From assembly GCA_029204225.1 (NCBI GenBank), contig CM055099.1, positions 54,442,169 to 54,506,168 of the forward strand: DNA of 64,000 bases. The letters are read 5' to 3'. Position 1 is the stretch's first letter. Each line of letters starts with the position of its first letter. The notes under the pieces are model-generated. The model was not told the DNA's origin. It saw only the letters and a program-made list of their open reading frames with translations, and ran no database searches. The position numbers were made by a program, and so were the translations under genes. Source of the DNA: Diphasiastrum complanatum (lineage: Eukaryota > Streptophyta > Lycopodiopsida > Lycopodiales > Lycopodiaceae). This document shows positions 12,301-21,805 of this stretch, one piece after another.

Positions 12301-12656
12301 AGCATTCTTGCCTCACTTTGGTTGCTCCTCTTTAGCATCAGGATGCTACAAGTATTTTGCCGCCTCAGCTTCTACTGCATGACACATCTTCTCTGTCTGC
12401 TTCGTCTTCTGTTGTACCACTTGCTACTCAACACTCTTCCTGCTCTTTGTCTGTGCCCAAATTGTCGGGATCTACTATTTCTCCCTTGCCCCGACGGATT
12501 ATCCTCTGGAAGAGCTTTTTAACACCCTTTTAAGTACATCCATATAGGCCTTGCTCTAGCAGGATGCAGTGGGGTCGAGAATTGAAGAAGACTCTCCTCG
12601 GATTTTCTCATCAAGAAGATCCATGAGAGATAGATCCGAGCCTAAGAGGCTCTCAT

Positions 12657-14250
12657 ATGCTGACAAAGGCAAACAAGTGGATCTTGATTCCACTAATTAT
12701 GTTTTTTTATGTCTCTCATGAAGAGCCAAAGAATGTACAAGAGGCACTCAATACCAAGGAGTGGTATGATGCCATGAAGCAAGAGTATGATGCATTAATC
12801 ACCAACAGTACTTGGGAGCTTGTGGATACTCAATCCAACAAGCATGTGATTGGTTACAAGTGGGTGTTTCGGATCAAGTACAATCATGATGGCACCATCA
12901 ACAAGTATAAAGCAAGATTATGTGCCAAAGGATTTGCTCAGATCCATGGCCTTGATTATGAGAAGACCTTTCCACCCATTGCAAAGATGGTGACAATAAG
13001 AATTCTTATTTCTCTTGCTTGTTTCTTTAAGTGGAAGGTGTTCCAATTAGATGTATCCAATGCTTTTCTAAATGGTTATCTTGAGGAGGAGATCTATATG
13101 GAACAACCTCAAGGATTCATCAAGGATGAGTTCAAAGTGTGCTTGCTCTTCAAAAATCTTTATGGACTCAAGTAAGCACCAAGATCATGGTTTCAAGACT
13201 TAATTCTTTCCTTATCTCACTAGGATTTACTCTTAGTGACTATGATCCTTCCATGTATCTAAAGTTTGTTGATAGCAATATTGTCATTCTTCTAATTTAT
13301 GTTGATAACATTATTCTTTGTGGAAGTTGTATCAAGCTAGTTGGTGAAACTAAGCTAGCACTTGGATGTGAGTTTAAAATGCAAGATATAGGAGAAATAC
13401 ATTACATCCTAGGCCTAGAGATTGATTTTTATGAAGATCGTGTTTTTATATGCCAATCTAGATATGCTCAGTCTATGTTGAAAAAATTCCATATGGAAAA
13501 TTCTAAGAGCATAGATACTCCAATGGAGCAAATTGTAAAAGATCCTAATAAAGGTGATGAAAAATCCTTTGAGGAAATCACACTTTTTAGGAGTCTTGTA
13601 GGCTCCTTGATTTGGCTTACCATTACTAGGCCTGATTTAAGTTTTTGTGTGCACAAATTGAGTCAATTTATGCAAGATCCTAAGATCCATCATTGGAAAA
13701 TGGCCAAGAGGATTCTAAGATATGTATCTTCATCTTGTGATTCTACTTTATAAAAGTGAAAATCTATCCATTGTTAGATACTCGGATTCGGATTTTGCAA
13801 GTGACAAGATGGATCAAAAGTCTATTAGTGCATACACTATCTTTCTTGGAGGCAATCTAATATCTTGGCTTTACAAAAAGCAAGATACTATATCTCTCTC
13901 TTCATGTGAGGCCGACTACAAAGCACTCACTACAACCACCAAAGAGGTGCTTTGGATCAAGAGATTATTATTGGAGCCAAAGTGCATCAAGGAAGATGAT
14001 CTACCAATGATCAAGTGTGATAATATCTCGGCCCAAGCACTTGCCAATAATCCCATATTTCATGCAAAAAGCAAACATATAGAAGTGGCACACCATTTTG
14101 TGAGAGAAAATCTTATTGGAGGAGAAATCTATTTGGAGCATGTCAACTCGTCCTCTTGTATTGCCGATCTACTCACCAAGCCTTAGAGCAAAAGTGCTTT
14201 CATCAAGCATAGATCTAATATTGGAGTGATATCAAGATCAATGCTTAAAT
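12657..14250 (+). pseudogene. Copia RT-RNase H (family B), multiply broken
   Basis: Three frames make up one decayed gene. 12657-13175 covers HEEPKNVQEALNTKEWYDAM to LFKNLYGLK and ends where CAA became TAA. A 1-bp deletion follows in the TGGTATTCAAG region (near 13188). 13139-13753 covers DYDPSMYLKFVDSN, a changed catalytic box (YVDN in place of YVDD, near 13302) and HYILGLEIDFYED. After a small deletion near 13742, 13722-14186 gives RNase H (YSDSDFASD, DNISAQALANNP). TTG to TAG at about 14184 then cuts off the tail SKSAFIKHRSNIG. The YVDN change means the RT would be inactive even without the stops. Confidence 0.88.
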
Positions 14251-14276
14251 CTTCATAGATAATCTTTTAGGAGGAG

Positions 14277-15016
14277 TGTGAAGAATTGAAAAAGATTATC
14301 TATGTAAGATATAGGGGTCTTATGTTTTTTATATCAATCATTTAGGTGTAGGATGTTGATAGGACCAAATTTGGCATAGATGGCAAATTACCCATTTCCA
14401 CTTGTAATGCCACTATTTTGCCAAAATAGAGTAAGAGGCTAAACTCGTGCCAATTAGAGTGTAGACAAGTGTAATACTTTTGTTTGAAAAAATCTACGAG
14501 GTCCAATAGGATTTAGAGGTGGAACCTTGAGGGGTCCAATAGAATTTGAGATTTGCTTGAGATCTAATAGAATTTAGAGGTGAATGGATCAACGGTCCAA
14601 TAGGATTAAGAGGTGTCAAAAGTGTGGTCCAATCATAGTTAAGCATTGTGGTAGCTCATGGATCTACTAGTATTATTGTACTTCTCATTTGGATCTAATT
14701 AATTAAGAGATTGAGTGGATTTTGAGTGTAAGTGGTTTTCTAGCTTTCTCTCTCTACCCAAGAGCTCATGATGATTTTCTCTCTCTATCCGAGGAGAGCA
14801 GCTTGTTTCTACTTAAAATAATTTTTGGATACTTCCCACATGTGTGAGTGAGAGTTGGAAGTGATTGAATGCATGTAATAGTGTGTTTTTGCCATAGAAT
14901 CAAAGATAGATCTTGAATCTCAATCTAGTCTTGATCTTGGTGCATCTACACACCTTAGGAGATCACAAGTACATGTTGTGGTCAGTCCACACGTGTGAAT
15001 TTAATACAAATTAGCA
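14277..15016 (+). repeat. 3' LTR of copia family B (~740 bp)
   Basis: It starts TGTGAAGAATTG straight after the GGAGGAG polypurine tract. I place the end at TTAGCA (15016), because the CACACGTGTG palindrome (14988-14997) then lies exactly 19 bases before the end, as in family A. No 5' partner or target duplication exists to confirm the end. Confidence 0.75.
14500..14640 (+). repeat. Short direct repeats in family B LTR U3
   Basis: Five copies of a GGTCCAATAGGATT-like unit start near 14502, 14533, 14560, 14594 and 14626, spaced about 27-34 bases. The same array is present in the LTR at 29159-29500. Such arrays in plant LTRs often act as enhancers; that role is inferred here. Confidence 0.7.
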
Positions 15017-16160
15017 CACTACATCACAAAACAATCGCGTTGGATCAAAGACGAGGATGAGGCTTGCATTGCCAATTTGATGTGCGATCGTGAACCTGTC
15101 ATAATTAGGTATCGCAACACATTCACACTCACATGTAGATCTAGAGGGATTTCCAAGAAATCGATCAGTTGTGGCCCACACGATTTCTCAAATAAATGAT
15201 CAACGCCACAACGGCCATGATATATCAGCATTGCATGAGTAGCTGCCACTCCGTATTAAGTTGACAAGACATAAGAAAAAATAACTAATCTATCAAGAGC
15301 AGATTGCCATACAAGATTTCTTCTAGCAAAATCTGCACTTCAATCTAATCTACTATGGATCATATTTGCATGCATGAATCAATTGAGACCAAATAGCAAT
15401 CAGTAATGAGAAGGACAAAGAAACGATAAATCCCACCTGATTCCTTGCGCTACAACGTTCGTAGTTTGTTGATATTGAGTAACAAGAAGAGCGCATAAAC
15501 TATCAATTGCACCTGCTTCACAACCAAAGTCTGTCGCACTTGCTTCACAACCAGAGTCTACCGATACTGAAGAATGAGAAGGGCAGAGAAACAACAATCA
15601 CATGTGAGCCAATACTGAGTAACGAGAAGTGCACCTACCTCACAATCCTTCTTTTATAAGGACTCTTTCAATGCTTTTGCTTTTGGAGATCATCACCCAT
15701 GCATAATTAAGCAAAACTCATGCATGCCACAATAAACCAAATGTTTTTATAAAGGGTCATGCATTTATGGCCTCATGAACCACAACTCATGCATAGTGAA
15801 GCAACATTCATGCATAACAAAGCAAATTCTTTTTTGGCCTCATGATGCATGTTACTTTAGTCCTATGCCAAGGTTCAAGTCTCTAAAGTTCGGGTTGACA
15901 CCATTAATTACTCTTTACTGTTCACTTTTTCCCTAACTTCATTGACCAACCTCACTACATAGTATTGCCTTTGCAAGGCAAGGCCAACAAAGGGACTTTG
16001 TTGTAAGAGCATCTTTCCAATCTTTCCATGATGACCCCTCACCCCGGCATCATGACGTCTACTAAAAGGGTGAGCATCAAGGGGGAGAGGGTTTTCAAAA
16101 AACATCAGGATGAGCTCTTGCAGAGAACCCATTCTCTCAGATAAAAGGATGAGCTAAGTA
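15017..16160. other. No gene recognised
   Basis: AT-rich spacer. Around 15400-15650 the phrases 'cttcacaacca', 'gagaag' and 'tgagtaac' recur at short spacing, suggesting a decayed tandem array. Minus-strand open frames at 15019-15249, 15400-15597 and 15908-16132 have no recognisable domain. Confidence 0.5.
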
Positions 16161-16162
16161 TA

Positions 16163-16192
16163 GGGGAAGGCCCGAGGGCGTGGGCCTTCCCC
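16163..16192. repeat. Perfect GC-rich hairpin, 11-bp stem
   Basis: GGGGAAGGCCC at 16163-16173 is the exact reverse complement of 16182-16192, with an 8-base loop. It resembles a terminator or a transposon-end hairpin, but no Helitron CTRR end follows at the expected distance on either strand, so the role is unknown. Confidence 0.8.
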
Positions 16193-16372
16193 GTCGTAAA
16201 GCAAGTAAAAAAATTTGAGTCTTCTCGAACTTTCTAGAAGTTACTTTTCTTCCCCGAGAATTACTGCCCTTTTTTACTTGCATCGCCCTTTTACACTTGC
16301 ACCACGACGTAGAAACTATGGAGGTCAGGCATCGGGCAGGAGGGATGTGGCGATGGAAGTCGGGCCGACGCA

Positions 16373-16490
16373 GGGCACAGTAGGAATGGAGGTCGAGGCT
16401 ACTGTTAAGTGCATGGCTGGCACAGTAGCGATGGAGGTAGGGCTGCTGCTAAGCTGGCACAGTAGCGATGGAGGTCGCGATGGAGGTTGG
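16373..16490 (+). repeat. Minisatellite-like array
   Basis: Units resembling CTGGCACAGTAGCGATGGAGGT occur at about 16371, 16417 and 16454, followed by a partial unit CGCGATGGAGGT. The open frames across it (16215-16541 plus, 16325-16522 minus) follow from the repeat and are not called as genes. Confidence 0.65.
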
Positions 16491-16540
16491 CGAGTTGCTG
16501 CTGAGCGCATTTGGCTAAGCATAGCTTCTGTTATAGACTA

Positions 16541-16926
16541 AATTCAAAAGAATTTATAGAATTTTAAAACTAATTTTTTTTCCAGTAAGTACAATTTTTT
16601 TACATAAGGTAATAATTTTTGTTTACAGGAAGTGAATTTGTTTTTACATTAGATAAAGTTTTTTTTTACTATTGGTAAAATAACAGTTGTTTTTAACCTT
16701 TGGTAAATCAATTTTTTAAGAGGAACCTTAGTGTAAGGTTCCTCTAATGTATGAAGCTGTTACAGCTGTCATATTCTTCCAATTAAGGGTACTCAAAATA
16801 CAAAGCAAATTTTTTTAAAGTGCTTTACGCTGACGCACAACCCGAGTCATCGGGTACACATGGAAAGAGCCCAAGGCAGGGCCAAACCATTTGCACTTTA
16901 AAAATTCCCGCCCAACCAATTTGAAA

Positions 16927-16928
<2 letters not shown>
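16541..16928. other. No gene recognised; T-rich
   Basis: T- and A-rich stretch with several poly-T runs between 16570 and 16720. No coding or structural signal seen. Confidence 0.5.

Positions 16929-16969
<41 letters not shown>
16929..16969. repeat. (CT)n microsatellite
   Basis: About 20 uninterrupted CT units. Confidence 0.95.
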
Positions 16970-16971
<2 letters not shown>

Positions 16972-17398
16972 CCCGGCTATACAGAATCCTTTAAGACTTC
17001 AAATAAAATCCAATGTTTTTTTTTCCCCTTCAAAGCAATCATGAGCAACAAGCAAAGGAAGCGGTAACCTTGCAACCAATGCATTTACAGATTTGGAGGT
17101 GCTGGCTCAGCAGCTGGACTTTGGAGCAATATAAATGCTTCGAAAGGGCGTCAATCCAGTCAGTGTCCTTTTCTTTCAATTCACTTCCAAAGGGCATCAA
17201 TCTAGTCAATTCAATATTCTTTGAGATCTTTCATTCCAGATTCCTCAGCCTCTTCCACCAATAATGTACCCATAGATGGTGGTGATGAGGTAGGATTTAC
17301 GTTGCAACATTGCCATAGTTCCTCACGGTCTCTCATCATATATTCTTTTGCGATGGGGATTTTCTCAAATTTTTATTTAGTTTCATAAATTTATGCAG

Positions 17399-17584
17399 GC
17401 ATTTGAAGATTTAGTTGTGGAGCATGTTGCCAAGGGCTCAATTGGCCGCATGCGGTTTATTGTTGATGAGCTTGAACGAAATGCTTCGAAAGGGCATGGA
17501 GCCATTACAAATGTTTCAGCAACAAACAACGTGATTCTTCTCGGCACTAACAGGGGTTGGCTCATAAGGCATGACTTTAGTTGA
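17399..17584 (+). pseudogene. VPS18-like N-terminal exon or gene fragment
   Basis: The frame preceding the stop contains FIVDELERNASKGHGAITN, then NNVILLGTNRGWLIRHDF. This matches the start of the VPS18 beta-propeller in plants (VDxLER..AAKGHG..T, then NDVILLGTS+GW.IRHDF). VPS18 is a core subunit of the HOPS/CORVET tethering complexes at the vacuole. A good acceptor (TTTATGCAG, ending 17398) precedes the segment. After HDF the frame meets TGA at 17582-17584; a weak GT donor inside TTTAGTTGAT is possible. No further VPS18 exons are visible within the window, and CT repeats and transposon remnants follow. It is most likely a gene fragment or captured exon. A real first exon of a dispersed gene cannot be excluded. 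Confidence 0.55.
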
Positions 17585-17730
17585 TGAGAAGTTTTAGGTA
17601 TCTCCTATGGATATCATTCTTTAATAGCAGTTTCATTGCTTTCCTCTGCTTGCTGCGATTACCAGTTTGCTAAACTTTTAATACAAAATATTGCTACAAA
17701 TTTCCATGAAAATATAGATGAATGCATGAG

Positions 17731-17748
17731 AGTTTCCAAATTTGAATC

Positions 17749-17833
<85 letters not shown>

Positions 17834-17951
17834 GGCTCTACGATGTCTTTCTTCTATGTGTCTGCTCGCATAGTTTTCAAATTTGAACCCTGTCTCTCTC
17901 TCTCTCTCTCACAAGGCTCTACGATGTCTTTCTTCTCTGTGTCTATTCGCA
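17731..17951 (+). repeat. Imperfect tandem duplication around CT runs
   Basis: 'caaatttgaa.cc' plus CT run plus 'ggctctacgatgtctttcttct' occurs twice, starting near 17736 and 17878. The first copy has a CT run of about 80 bases (17752-17831), the second about 18 (17893-17910). The open frame across it (17636-18040) is an artefact of the (CT)n repeat, reading SL repeatedly. Confidence 0.85.
17752..17831. repeat. (CT)n microsatellite, ~40 units
   Basis: Uninterrupted CT run inside the tandem duplication. Confidence 0.95.
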
Positions 17952-18718
17952 ATGTGTGTGTTTTTGTGCTAGTCTGCATGCACGATTTTGGTGGCTGTGT
18001 GTTTGTTTTTTGCTACTCTACATGCATGATTATGGCATGACCTACATGTATCATAGGCAGAGGCTGATTGAAAAGGTTTTGAAAAGCAAGAGGCTTCTGT
18101 GATAGCAGTTGTGATCTGGCTATTTTCGTCTCTTATAGCAGGACGTTCAAAAAAATTGTAACAAACTAGAGCGAATGTTTTGGCATGAACTACACGTCCT
18201 AGAAGTAGACATTCCTGAAAAGCTTCTAGAAAGCAAGTTCGCGATCTAGCTGTTTTTGTCTCCTATAGCAAAATGTTCGTCAATTTCTTGTTACTGCATT
18301 GATTCATCAGTCTAGATTCATTGGTTGGCCTCGCAAAGATATCAAGATTCATTGAATTTGAGTTGAAGCATGGATCTTGATGAACAGTGTTTGTCAAGAT
18401 CCATGAATGAGAGATATTCCTATGTCTCTCACTCACAAAATATGTCTATAAATTCTCTTAGAAACTCAGCACATACATTGATTGGGGCCTTGAATTGAAG
18501 AGGGCATTTTGTTAGTCATAGATCTCTTGACCATCGTTTATTATCAAGATTCATGAACACGAAAATACACACACAAATATTGAAGCATGAAACTTGATGA
18601 ATGTCAATTGTAAATATCTATGAAAAAGAGCTCCCTCAAATTGAACTTAGCATTTAGGAAATGCTTACGTCAGATATAGATCTTGGCAATTGTCATTTCT
18701 CAAGTTCCACGAATGACA

Positions 18719-18721
<3 letters not shown>

Positions 18722-18789
<68 letters not shown>
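18722..18789. repeat. (CT)n microsatellite, ~34 units
   Basis: Uninterrupted CT run. The sequence on its left (18300-18720) repeats variants of 'aagatccatgaa' several times. Confidence 0.95.
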
Positions 18790-18790
<1 letters not shown>

Positions 18791-19690
18791 GGACAAGATT
18801 ATCATTTTCATAAGTCGGATTCAACATGATTGCTTTTTGAAAATTTTAAATGATTGATTTGTTCATAAAACATTAATTTCATAGAGATTGATTTCCATGT
18901 GATGGCCTTGATTTTTTATGTTCTAGTTTCTTGAAATGAATGATGTTCTAGGTAATTCACTAATATTTGTCTCTAACAATAAGTTTTGGTTTGGTCTCAA
19001 AAAACTTTGAGATAGAAGAAAGAGACCATGTGATTTTGCTTGTGATTGAAATGTGATTCATTGATTCTCAAATCGTAGGAATGCTATGTAGTTTTCTATC
19101 CTTTTAATGGAGATGTTTATACATGGACATTGAAAGGGTGCATATGGCTATTTTGCAATGGGATAGTGGTCTTTTGATTGAAAATTCACAATTGAATTAC
19201 TTGTACAATGTTTAAGACATTTATAGCTTCTAGATGAGAATGAAAGGGGCAATCTTTGAATCTCAATGGTGTAGCACAATAGTCCACCTCTAAAGGATTG
19301 CTATTGAGACATTCAATCTATACCAACAAAAAATCCTCAACAACAGCATTTATGTCCAAGATCAAAGAAGGCAAGATTGATGTTATTTTTTGATAAATCT
19401 GTGTTGATGTTAATAGTAGTAGTGTTGATGTGAATAAATCTTTGTATTAGTATTTTGATTTGAATACAAGATTGTTTTTGTTTTCAGTTTTACTCATTAG
19501 GGTCCTTTTTTCCTGTTCTAATGAATATAGCTTTTCAAAACATGAAATATTGGGACATTTGTGTGGCTGCAACCTTCATCAACTTTGAGAAGCGAGATGA
19601 GGGAGAGTTGTTATTGGCCTTGACTGGAATAAATAGGTACTTGTATATTTTTTTCTTGTGAATGCATAGTTTTTTAGTCAAACAGAATGG
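18790..19690. other. No gene recognised
   Basis: AT-rich sequence without a convincing frame on either strand. Confidence 0.5.
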
Positions 19691-19698
19691 TGTGAACC

Positions 19699-19847
19699 AT
19701 TGACAAAGAAGCTCTTTTGAAACACATTCCTCATGAAGATTTGATTTGGATGGGCAAAGAGCTAGAAAAAGAGACCAAGAGAGAAAGAGCTCAGAAGACA
19801 TGGTATAATTGCTCTTTGGCACTCTTGAGCCAGATCATCTTTAAGGT
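19699..19847 (+). other. Possible exon-like open segment
   Basis: An open stretch reads TIDKEALLKHIPHEDLIWMG, then KELEKETKRERAQKTWYNCS, and ends at AAG followed by GTATGA, a good plant splice donor. Its amphipathic, charged composition looks protein-like. I cannot name a family and there is no clear acceptor in frame upstream. It may be a fragment of a host gene or chance. Confidence 0.25.
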
Positions 19848-20039
19848 ATGACAATTTTTTTTGGCACATGATAATTAGCACCATAGAAATTTTGAACTCT
19901 TTTTATAAAAAATCTAAACTCTTATGTGGGATGAGTTTGAAGATAGGACAAAGGAATATCAAGTCGAATCATCAAAATTAGGAAATCCTCTACTAGTTAT
20001 GTAGAGGGGCTTCTTGTTTCAAATCTTTGGGGATTTGGA

Positions 20040-20676
20040 TCCCGAGACATTAATGAGCTTCTCCAAGGTCTGTCATCTTGAATTCTTGAGACATCATTCT
20101 CTTGGTATCTTTTATGAATTCGATATTATTGCTGAATAGTATCATCCACATACACTGTGATAATGATAAAGGATTGTCAAATGGTCTTGAAATAGACATT
20201 GTAGTCTATAGAACTTAGTTCAAATCCTTGTTTAATAAGGAATGAGTTAATTCGATGAAAACCGACTCTCGAAGATTGTTTTAGGCCATACAATGCCTTA
20301 TGGTGTTTCCAGGCTTGATGCTCTTTTCCATTGAGTACATAACCCTATGATGGATCATATAGATGTCCTCTTTTATAATTCCATTGAGGAATGCAGTTTA
20401 TACATCTATAGATTGTTTTAGGCCATACAATGCCTTATGGTGTTTCCAGGCTCGATGCTCTTTGCCATTGAGTACATAACCCTATGACTGGATCATATAG
20501 ATGTCCTCTTCTATAACTCCATTGAGGAATGCAGTTCGTACATCTATTTGATGTACCTCAAGGTTAGCGGCAGCAACGAATGATAGTAGCAATCCAATAG
20601 AGAAGCGCTTGACCAATACATGTTTACTTGTCAAAAGAATAAGATTACTATCAGATTTTGTGCAACATAAGCACAT
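20040..20676 (-). pseudogene. Decayed copia reverse transcriptase remnant
   Basis: On the minus strand: RFSIGLLLSFVAAANLEVHQ, then DVRTAFLNGVIEEDIYM, ALYGLKQSSR, a copia-like FHRINSFLIKQGFEL and the catalytic VYVDD at about 20143-20160. Order and motifs are those of copia RT. Several stops, frameshifts and an internal tandem duplication break it. It is more diverged from families A-E than they are from each other, so it is an older lineage. Confidence 0.8.
20274..20547 (-). repeat. 137-bp tandem duplication inside the RT remnant
   Basis: 20274-20410 and 20411-20547 are near-identical, both starting GATTGTTTTAGGCC and ending at CATCTAT. The duplicated segment covers the RT stretch that includes the GYVLNGKEHQAWKHHKALYG region. 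It arose after the RT gene lost function. Confidence 0.9.
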
Positions 20677-21800
20677 ACGTACTACAAATCATATGTGGAG
20701 GCACTCATGCTACATAGAAAACTATAAATGTCAACTAACTTGCCATTTCCCTCTTGCATTGTTTAGGTGCAAATTGAGCTCTCAATTTTTATGCCTTGAA
20801 AGTTGAATTCTATATTTTGCCTTTTTGTGAAAAATATATAAGAATATAAGCTCAATAGAATGAGGTCCCAACTCTAAAAGGGCCCTCTATATAGATAATT
20901 TTTTTTTTCTTTTGCTGTCTATGTGCCAGTGTCCAAAGTATTGCACCTTCACTTGCTTTATTGCATGTTCACATAAATATTTGTCCATTTATTTATTATT
21001 CCATCTACCATTTACTTTCAAGAAGACAACCATGAAAATATGTTCAACATTTCTTTTAAGAGGGTGGCATATTAACTTCCATCAATAAAAGCCATTTATC
21101 TTCAAGATTTCATCAATGAGGGCTCGCAATTTCCAGAATTCCATCCATGAGAAATGCTTGAAAATTACAACCATTCATATTTGTAGAATTTTTTTTTTAT
21201 TATGTCCTAGGTGAGGATGGTCAACAAGGTTGGCATTGACCATCCATTTATGTAAGATGTTAGTTGACACACATAATGTTATGTATTTAAGTGAGATCAC
21301 ATTGAAGATTTTGATGATCAATCCATCTCTTATACCTAGTACAAAAGCTTCTAATCAAGCTCTTTGGAGGGTGATTTGGTTCAAATAACCTAATGGTATT
21401 GAGCTATTTAGGATATAGCTAACTTGGATGTGGTATTTGGCATGCATGCAACCATTTGACACCCACCCCTAAAAAATTGGAATGTGAGAGATAAGTAAAA
21501 TTTGACATCCTACCACTTGTTTTTATAACTTTTTGTTTATTGAGTTCTTTTTGTTGCTCGATCCACCTTTTTTGCCCTAGCTCTGGAAGCCAAGGTATTG
21601 TTATTGATGCCCCGCATTTAACTACGATGTGAAGTCCTTAAATAGCTTGTGTAGAATTAGTCATGAAAGTTATAAAGTTATTTAAGTATGTTTATGTAGC
21701 TTGATGTTTCTAAATAGCCCTTACAATTGCATTTTTTGTCAGCTTTGATACACTGATTACCTTTTATAACAAATTTATGATGTTTTTTGCTAATAATTCG
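20660..21800. repeat. Dispersed ~1-kb repeat, copy 1
   Basis: It matches 44885-45802 in the same orientation with high identity, from 'ataagcacata' to 'gatgttttttgcta'. This copy has about 200 extra bases (roughly 20843-21050) absent from the other. It contains no transposase or RT motif. Unclassified; it could be a non-autonomous element or part of a larger old element. Confidence 0.85.
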
Positions 21801-21805
21801 GCTTA

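Larger units (their letters stand above)
10587..12568 (+). mobile_element. LINE (L1-like) fragment, ORF1 region
   Basis: C/T-rich sequence whose composition contrasts with the AT-rich copia on both sides. It holds a low-complexity Pro/Ser-rich leader and then a DUF4283-type ORF1. Its last ~630 bases (from 11937) match 61434-62066, where the same LINE continues into endonuclease and RT. Here the LINE stops abruptly after 'gatgcag' (about 12568) and copia family B sequence begins, so the ORF2 part is missing. Confidence 0.8.
12569..15016 (+). mobile_element. Copia family B fragment: RT, RNase H and 3' LTR
   Basis: It starts inside the integrase tail (SPRIFSSRRSMRDRSEPKR) directly against LINE sequence and runs through RT and RNase H to a full 3' LTR. 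No gag, protease, integrase core or 5' LTR is present. It is closely related to the copy at 26.1-29.5 kb and more distantly to family A. Confidence 0.88.

Noticed and set aside
14500-14640. CRISPR-like array
   Set aside because: Short, imperfect, irregularly spaced units within a plant LTR; eukaryotic context.
16163-16192. Helitron 3' end
   Set aside because: Hairpin present, but no CTRR terminus at the proper distance on either strand and no Rep/helicase motif nearby.
17636-18040. Ser-Leu repeat protein
   Set aside because: Translation of CT microsatellites with short flanks; no domain.
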